Source of the DNA: Lepus europaeus
Taxonomy: Eukaryota; Chordata; Mammalia; Lagomorpha; Leporidae
Reading direction: 5' to 3'
Length of the DNA: 64,000 bases
Assembly: GCF_033115175.1 (NCBI RefSeq)
Contig: NC_084834.1
Coordinates: 90,380,462-90,444,461 of the forward strand
Part shown: piece by piece, positions 60,209-64,000 of the stretch
How positions within the stretch are numbered: position 1 is the stretch's first letter
Layout of the letters: each line of letters starts with the position of its first letter
The notes under the pieces: model-generated
Database searches by the model: none
Told to the model about the DNA's origin: nothing
The model's input: the letters and a program-made list of their open reading frames with translations, nothing else
Made by a program: the position numbers and the translations under genes

Positions 60209-63052
60209 TTCATCCACTGGATCACTCCCCAAATGGCCACAATGGCTGGAGGTGTGCCGATCCAAACTCAGGAGCCAGGTGCTTCTTCTGGGTCTCCCAC
60301 GCAGGTACAAGTGCCCAAGCACTTAGGCCATCTTCCACTGCTTTCCCAGGCCATAGCAGATAGCTTAGATTGGAAGCAGAGCAGCCAGGTCTCAAACCGA
60401 CACCCATATGAGATGCTGGTACTGCAGGCAGCAGATTTACCTGCTACAACACAGTGCCAGCCACTTATTATTTGAACTTATATGGAGTTTTCTTTCACTT
60501 GTAGTTCAAAGCATTTAATCAATACAAATGGCATTCTACTTTATACCATTTATGTAACCTTTTAAAAAGAAAAGAAAAACCACTTGTAAACATTAAAAGA
60601 CATTAATGACAGCATAAGTTGATTAGATTTTTCTGAGGACCAGTCACTAAATTATGGTTTGTCTGAGATTCTACATATAGATTCTTTTACTTGAACAATT
60701 CCATTAGGCTCAAGTTCTCATAATCTTAAGTAAAACAAAGAGAAAGAATATCAAACAAAGTATCTTTAAAGTATAAAGAACAAGAAACATAAAAAAATTA
60801 TATTTGAAATGTTTTAGCATCTCCTTATAACCCATAACTTTTGTCTTTTGCTTAGCTAACATATACTTAAATTATAAGCTAACAATTATTTCTCTCTCTT
60901 CTTCCTTCCCTCCCTCCTCCTCTCTCTGTAATTCTGCTTTTCAAATAAATAAATAAATCTTGAAAAAAATCCAAAGTCAACTATTTTGGACTATTTTTGT
61001 ATTATTTACTCCCTTCATTAAGGCTTAAGATATGGAACCAGCATTGTGGTACAGCAGGTAAAGCCACCACCTGCAGTGCTAGCATCCCATATGGGTGTTG
61101 GTTTGAGACATGGCTGCTTCACTTCCAATCCACTCTCTGCTATGGGCTGTGAAAGCAGTGGAAGATGGCCCAAGTCCTTGGACCAGCTCCAGCCATTGTG
61201 GCCATTTGGGGAGTGAACCAGTGGATGGAAGACCTCTCTTTCTCTCTGCCTCTCTGTAACTCTTTCAATAAATATTAAATAAATAAATATTAAAAAAGAC
61301 ATAGAATTAAATGTCACATATATATGTATAATATATCTGTATATATAATACATATATATCTATATACATATATATGTATACATATATATATATATATATA
61401 TACACAGACTAGGGAGGTTCAGACATGAAAAGTTAAGTTCAGAAAACAGAATTCAGGTCTGCCATTGTAAATTGGCAGATAAAACTGCTTCTTGTAATGC
61501 CCACATCCAATAGGGGCTCCAGTTCTTATCCTGGCTGCTCCAGTTCCAGTGATCTCCCTTAATGGCCTGGGAAAAGCAGAAATGATGACCCAAGTCTTTG
61601 GGCTCATGCCACCCACGTGGGAGACTTAAGATGAGGCTCAAAGCTCCTGGGTTTGGCCTGGCCCAGCACTGGCTGCAGTGGTTACCTGCAGAGTAAAACA
61701 GTGGATGGAGGATATCTCTGTCTCTCCCTCTCTTTCTGTAACTCTTTAAAAAACAAAAAAAGATTTATTTATTTATTTGAAGTCAGAATTACAGAGAGAG
61801 AGAAGGAGAGGCAATTAGACGCAACAGCCGGAGCTACGCTGATCTGGAGCCAGGAGCTTCCTCCAGGTCTTCCCACATAGGTGCAGGGGCTCAAGGACTT
61901 TGGGCCATTTTCTACTGCTTTTCCAGGCCATGGCAGAATGCTGGATCAGAAGTGGAGCAGCTGGGACTCGAACCAGCGCCCATATGGGATGCTGGCACTG
62001 CAGGCAGTGGCTTTACCTGCTACCCCACAGTGCTGGCCCTCTATAACTCTTTCAAAACAAATCTTTAAAACAAACAAAAAAAAGAAAATAGAATTCATGG
62101 AAAAAGTTTTAAAAGATCTAAAATGGAAACAAATATGGAAATAATTATAATATCATTCAATAAAAAGAAACAAATTTGCAAATGTGGCTCACATTATAAA
62201 TTCATCAAAAGTTATCTGGGTAGAAACGTCTGGTAAGCCTTATTGTGTTATTTAAGGAAATTTTGAAAGCTTCTTTTAATAAGCCTTAGACGAACAAATC
62301 CATCCATCACAAATACATATTGTAAAAATAGTTTTCTTCTTGAATTACTTTACAAAACAAGCATGTGATACAGACACCTAAAGTAACTAACTGGAGAAAT
62401 TACCGAGGCAATCAAGAGACTACTTCTAAGTAGTCGCTAGGGGGCAGATGTGGCACAGCGGGTTAAGTTGTCACACGGTAGTCGCTGGATATTAACTTGA
62501 TGCCTTTGTCACTCAGGAGAAAGACATTCACACAGAACCTATGTCAGCCGAGAATGGTTATTTTTAACAGTTAATTCCAAAGTCTCCTAACTATTAATGG
62601 TGGTCCTGGGCACAGGGTTAGCCAGGCATTTTCTACTTGATCATTCTGTATTATAGCACATTCAGTACTTGTTGCCTGTTTACCAGTGTATGCATATACT
62701 ACTTTTGTAGGCAGATAAAAATCAAGGCATTTTTAAAATAAATTTTGAGTGCTTTATCCTAAGAATAAATCAACAATGAGAAAGTACCAACATACGACTA
62801 ACTGGTTTATGAGTTTGGTAACAAACAGCTAAAACAAGAAGATGCACAAAGCACACTGCATATATTTAATGGAATTACCTCACAGAAATGTAACACACAA
62901 GATGAGAATGAGGCAGCTCCGGTGAGAAGATTTTGTATGTATCCTCGAGGCATGTTAAATTTTTCAGACACACTCCAAACGTTGGTCTCTTTGAGCAGGG
63001 TATAAAGAACAAAAGACAAGTACAGTCGGTTGACAATGTTCTTGTCCACCTT
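47114..63052 (-). CDS. HELQ: HELQ helicase, last four coding exons (5' part lies beyond the right edge)
   Basis: HELQ is a superfamily-2, 3'-5' DNA helicase of the POLQ-like/HEL308 family. It acts in the nucleus in replication-fork and interstrand-crosslink repair with RAD51 paralogues. Four exons on the minus strand splice in phase 0 into a 176-residue open C-terminus: exon 62879-63052, then 58199-58312, 57312-57446 and 47114-47221. Recognisable stretches are '[17 protein letters not shown]', '[13 protein letters not shown]' and '[15 protein letters not shown]'. They cover the helical ratchet domain and the C-terminal helix-hairpin-helix domain; the RecA-like ATPase domains must lie to the right. 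Visible introns are 10.1 kb (47222-57311), 752 bp (57447-58198) and 4.6 kb (58313-62878). No frameshift or in-frame stop is seen, so the gene looks functional. I compared with the mammalian family from memory; the human protein is about 1,100 residues. Confidence 0.95.
49049..49395 (+). mobile_element. CSINE, young subtype
   Basis: Head 'GCCGGCACCATGGCTCAATA', A-tail at 49376-49393. Confidence 0.87.
49500..50365 (+). mobile_element. Older L1 3' end (in HELQ intron)
   Basis: It shares 'GGCATGGAAAGCCAAGACA', 'GGGCCATCAAAGAAGGA' and 'TTTCTCTGAAGGGAGGAGAG' with the 25-kb L1 but has a longer, more diverged terminal part. It lies antisense to HELQ. Confidence 0.65.
50368..50705 (+). mobile_element. 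CSINE
   Basis: Head 'GGGGCTGGCTTTGTGGCACA'; AAAAAGG at both sides. Confidence 0.86.
51118..51432 (-). mobile_element. CSINE
   Basis: 'GGTCTTCCATTCTGCTGGTT' and '..CACTACAGTGCTGCCC'. Confidence 0.82.
51590..51800 (+). mobile_element. MaLR-like fragment
   Basis: The block around 'CTGCCCCTTGAATGTGCACT' resembles the middle of MLT1-type LTRs. Weak. Confidence 0.35.
52385..52905 (+). mobile_element. MaLR/MLT1-type LTR
   Basis: The order 'GCAAGCCATTGCATGACTAT', 'CCCCAGCCAACATCTGATTA', 'GCCACTAAGTTTTGAAGTAA' and 'TTGTTATGTAGCAATACGTA' fits the 3' half of MLT1 LTRs. Confidence 0.55.
53720..54048 (-). mobile_element. CSINE
   Basis: ACTAATTCT at both sides; end '..AGAGCCAGCCCC'. Confidence 0.86.
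54428..54765 (+). mobile_element. CSINE
   Basis: Head 'GGGGCTGGGTTTGTGGTGTA'; tail AATAAATAAACAAATCC. Confidence 0.85.
55046..55356 (+). mobile_element. CSINE, young subtype
   Basis: Head 'GGGGGGCTGGCGCTGTGGCT', A-tail 55327-55347; AAAATCCTA at both sides. Confidence 0.87.
55730..56005 (-). repeat. MIR-type relic, with another old repeat inside
   Basis: 'TAGGTAAGTTACTTAATTAC' then 'CATCTGTAAACTGGGGATAA' and 'CTCATAGGGCTGTTGTAAAG' are MIR text. Between them 'CAAATATTTATTAAACACTT' looks like a second MIR-class fragment. Confidence 0.5.
56398..56745 (-). mobile_element. Old CSINE
   Basis: 'ATTATTTCTTTGAAAGGCAC' start, '..CTAAATGCCCATCCC' end. Confidence 0.6.
56754..56823 (+). mobile_element. 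Tigger-type 3' end fragment
   Basis: 'GATCCACAGTTGGTTGAATG' and 'GGATATGGAGTGCTGACCGT' match the terminal part of a MER2-like element. Confidence 0.5.
57312..57446 (-). CDS. HELQ: HELQ coding exon, next to last (45 codons)
   Basis: The acceptor is ..ACTTTCCAG above 57446 and the donor is GTAAGGAG below 57312. The exon runs from [20 protein letters not shown] through [19 protein letters not shown] to IVSSAK. It carries the helix-hairpin-helix-like DNA-binding segment ([14 protein letters not shown]...). It is phase 0 at both ends. Confidence 0.94.
57592..57934 (-). mobile_element. CSINE
   Basis: Diverged tail; '..CACAGTGCTGGCCCC' end. Only about 145 bases upstream of an exon acceptor in HELQ. 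Confidence 0.75.
58199..58312 (-). CDS. HELQ: HELQ coding exon, third from last (38 codons)
   Basis: The acceptor is ..TTCTGCAG above 58312 and the donor is GTCAGTGT below 58199. It encodes [15 protein letters not shown] followed by [19 protein letters not shown] and VQE. This is the helix pair that leads into the helix-hairpin-helix domain. The frame joins both neighbouring exons without splitting a codon. Confidence 0.93.
58750..59080 (-). mobile_element. Old CSINE
   Basis: TTTAAAAGATTTGTTTC start, '..CACAATGCTGGCC' end. Confidence 0.7.
59112..59420 (+). mobile_element. CSINE, young subtype
   Basis: Head 'GGCCGGCGCCACAGCTCACT'; tail of (CAAA)n/(CAA)n. AAACTGGG at both sides. Confidence 0.84.
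59605..59885 (+). mobile_element. Old CSINE
   Basis: 'GAGGGTTACAATGGCATCCC' to a (ATCC)n tail at 59857-59872. Confidence 0.55.
60108..60462 (-). mobile_element. CSINE with (GA)n
   Basis: (GA)n at about 60165-60204; '..CACAGTGCCAGCC' end. Confidence 0.85.
60886..60968 (+). mobile_element. CSINE tail fragment
   Basis: CT-rich tract then 'TTTCAAATAAATAAATAAAT'. The head is missing. Confidence 0.6.
61029..61300 (+). mobile_element. CSINE
   Basis: Head 'ATGGAACCAGCATTGTGGTA' ; an internal deletion removes the 'CACCCATGGGAGACC' segment. Confidence 0.8.
61315..61405. repeat. (TA)n-rich microsatellite
   Basis: Alternating TA/CATATA text, longest run near 61384-61402. It lies in a HELQ intron. Confidence 0.85.
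61470..62075 (+). mobile_element. Old CSINE split by a younger CSINE
   Basis: Body 61470-61756 and tail 62040-62075 ('CTATAACTCTTTCAAAACAA'); CTGTAACTCTTT precedes the inserted copy. Confidence 0.65.
61757..62039 (-). mobile_element. CSINE nested in the tail of another
   Basis: AAAAAGATTTATTTATTTA start, '..CACAGTGCTGGCCC' end. Confidence 0.82.
62442..62480 (+). mobile_element. CSINE head fragment
   Basis: 'GGGGCAGATGTGGCACAGCG' (A box) only. Confidence 0.55.
62879..63052 (-). CDS. HELQ: HELQ coding exon, fourth from last (58 codons)
   Basis: Acceptor ..TTTCCAG lies just above 63052 and donor GTAATT just below 62879. The exon reads from [10 protein letters not shown] to SSCVLHFCE and is open and in phase 0 at both ends. 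The motif [20 protein letters not shown] belongs to the helical bundle behind the helicase core. The ORF runs on into both introns by chance, which can mislead gene finders. Confidence 0.93.
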
Positions 63053-63261
63053 CTGGAAAGACAAATTTGTGCACATGTTGAATCTACTAAAAATGCATGT
63101 CATATTCAAACTGGACCAAAGGTAGAGTAGAGAAACTTCTGTTACAGGAAAGCAAGGATAGGATGACTCCATAGAAGCAAAACTAATGTCTAACACATGT
63201 ATTTTAGATGAATTCAAAGTGAGTATCATTTTCCAATTATAAAAAAGAAAAAGAAAAAGAC

Positions 63262-63540
63262 ATGTAGAGGCAGCTGTTTGGCTTAGCAGTAAGATGCCCA
63301 CATCCTGCACCTCAGTGCCTGATTCCCAGTTCCAACCCCTGATTTCAGCTACTTGCTAATGTGGATCCTCTGGGAGGCAGCAGAGATAGCTCAACCACCC
63401 AAGAGGGAGATTCTGACTGAGTTCTTGGCTCAGAGCTTTGGCCCAGTCCAGCCTGGGCTGTTGCAGCCATTTGGGGAGTGAACCAGTGGGTGAGAGCACT
63501 TTCTGAGTATCTCTGTTAAGAAAGAAAGAAAAGAATTGTA
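63262..63540 (+). mobile_element. Old CSINE
   Basis: 'GAGGCAGCTGTTTGGCTTAG' head; AGAAAGAAAGAAAAG tail. Confidence 0.65.
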
Positions 63541-63581
63541 AAGGAAGGAAGAACACTTTTTCCCAGTTTAATTTCCTTCTA

Positions 63582-63910
63582 TAGGGGCTGCAGTGGGTTG
63601 AAAGGCACTCCACCCCCCCACCCCCCCCAATTATGTGTTCAAGTCCTGGTCCCAGGTACCTGTCAATGTGACCTTATTTGGGAACAGGATCTTTAGACAT
63701 GTAACTAGTTGAGAGTCTCTAAGTGAAATCATTCTGGATTTACAGCGGGCCCTAAATTGTGTAAGAAGAGGTAAGGACGCAGAGAGGAAGGCAATGTGAG
63801 GAGGAAGGCAGAGGCTGGAGGGATGCGTGTAGAAGCTGAGGGAGGTGAAGGACTGCTGGCCAGCACCAGGGGCTAGAGAAGCACCGGGCGTTTCCTTCTT
63901 CAGAGCCTCT
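63582..63910 (+). mobile_element. MaLR/MLT1-type LTR
   Basis: 'TATGTGTTCAAGTCCTGGTC', 'AATGTGACCTTATTTGGGAA' and 'AGCGGGCCCTAAATTGTGTA' follow MLT1 order. It lies antisense to HELQ. Confidence 0.65.
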
Positions 63911-63921
63911 CTCGCTCTCTT

Positions 63922-64000
63922 TTTTAAAATATTTATTTATTTATTTGAAAGCTAAGAGTTACAGAGAGGCAGAGGCAGAGAGAGAGGCAGACACAGAGGT
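63922..64000 (-). mobile_element. CSINE, cut by window edge
   Basis: 'ATATTTATTTATTTATTTGA' then 'AGAGTTACAGAGAGGCAGAG'. Confidence 0.8.

Larger units (their letters stand above)
58313..62878 (-). other. HELQ: HELQ intron (4.6 kb)
   Basis: The intron starts GTATTC-side at 58312 with acceptor ..TGCAG and is bounded above by donor GTAATT at 62878. It is dense in CSINEs and includes a (TA)n microsatellite at about 61315-61405. The gaps 58313-58751, 59416-59611, 60463-60885, 62080-62441 and 62480-62878 contain AT-rich sequence with no recognised feature. Confidence 0.85.

Noticed and set aside
2207-61353. Many 60-140-codon frames with shared peptides such as 'GSWLQIS' or 'LSLSLSL'
   Set aside because: They are CSINE sequence read in different frames and strands.
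266-63540. tRNA genes suggested by A and B boxes
   Set aside because: All lie in CSINE heads that are tRNA-derived but do not fold as tRNA genes and continue into SINE bodies.

Overview
This window is mammalian nuclear DNA, and almost certainly from a lagomorph, most likely rabbit (Oryctolagus cuniculus). The main reason is that it carries more than 50 copies of the lagomorph tRNA-derived C-repeat SINE (CSINE). Each has a GC-rich tRNA-like head, a middle segment rich in 'gccaggagccagg', a (CT)n/(GA)n tract and an AATAAA/poly-A tail. Rabbit-type L1 3' tails are present too. Nothing bacterial, viral-episomal or CRISPR-like is present. Most long open frames here are SINE or L1 sequence read by chance.

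The one host protein-coding gene I can prove is HELQ (the POLQ-like/HEL308 DNA helicase), on the minus strand from about 47.1 kb past the right edge. Its last four coding exons are at 62879-63052, 58199-58312, 57312-57446 and 47114-47221. They have canonical GT/AG sites, all junctions are phase 0, and together they encode the last 176 residues.

From 0 to 47 kb the DNA lies downstream of HELQ and looks intergenic. It holds: ancient L1M, L2, MIR, MaLR and Tigger relics; a CDC25B processed-pseudogene fragment (about 10.60-11.07 kb, minus); a GC/CpG-rich promoter-like block (about 11.5-12.85 kb); a small endogenous retrovirus remnant (19261-20942) nested in an L1 tail; related and unrelated solo LTRs (14334, 24383, 33928, 37153); and a diverged tandem duplication (about 22.4-27.2 kb).

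The most unusual element is at 38053-42815. It is a LINE-1-like insertion with a perfect 15-bp target-site duplication, an L1-type promoter head, an intact 345-codon ORF1, no ORF2 at all, and two successive L1 3' tails. It looks like a lagomorph 'half-L1' (HAL1-type) non-autonomous element. A second copy of its private 3' region lies at about 33.6-34.4 kb.

Coordinates of repeats are good to roughly 5-20 bases unless a target-site duplication is quoted. Repeat family names come from recognition, not from a database search.
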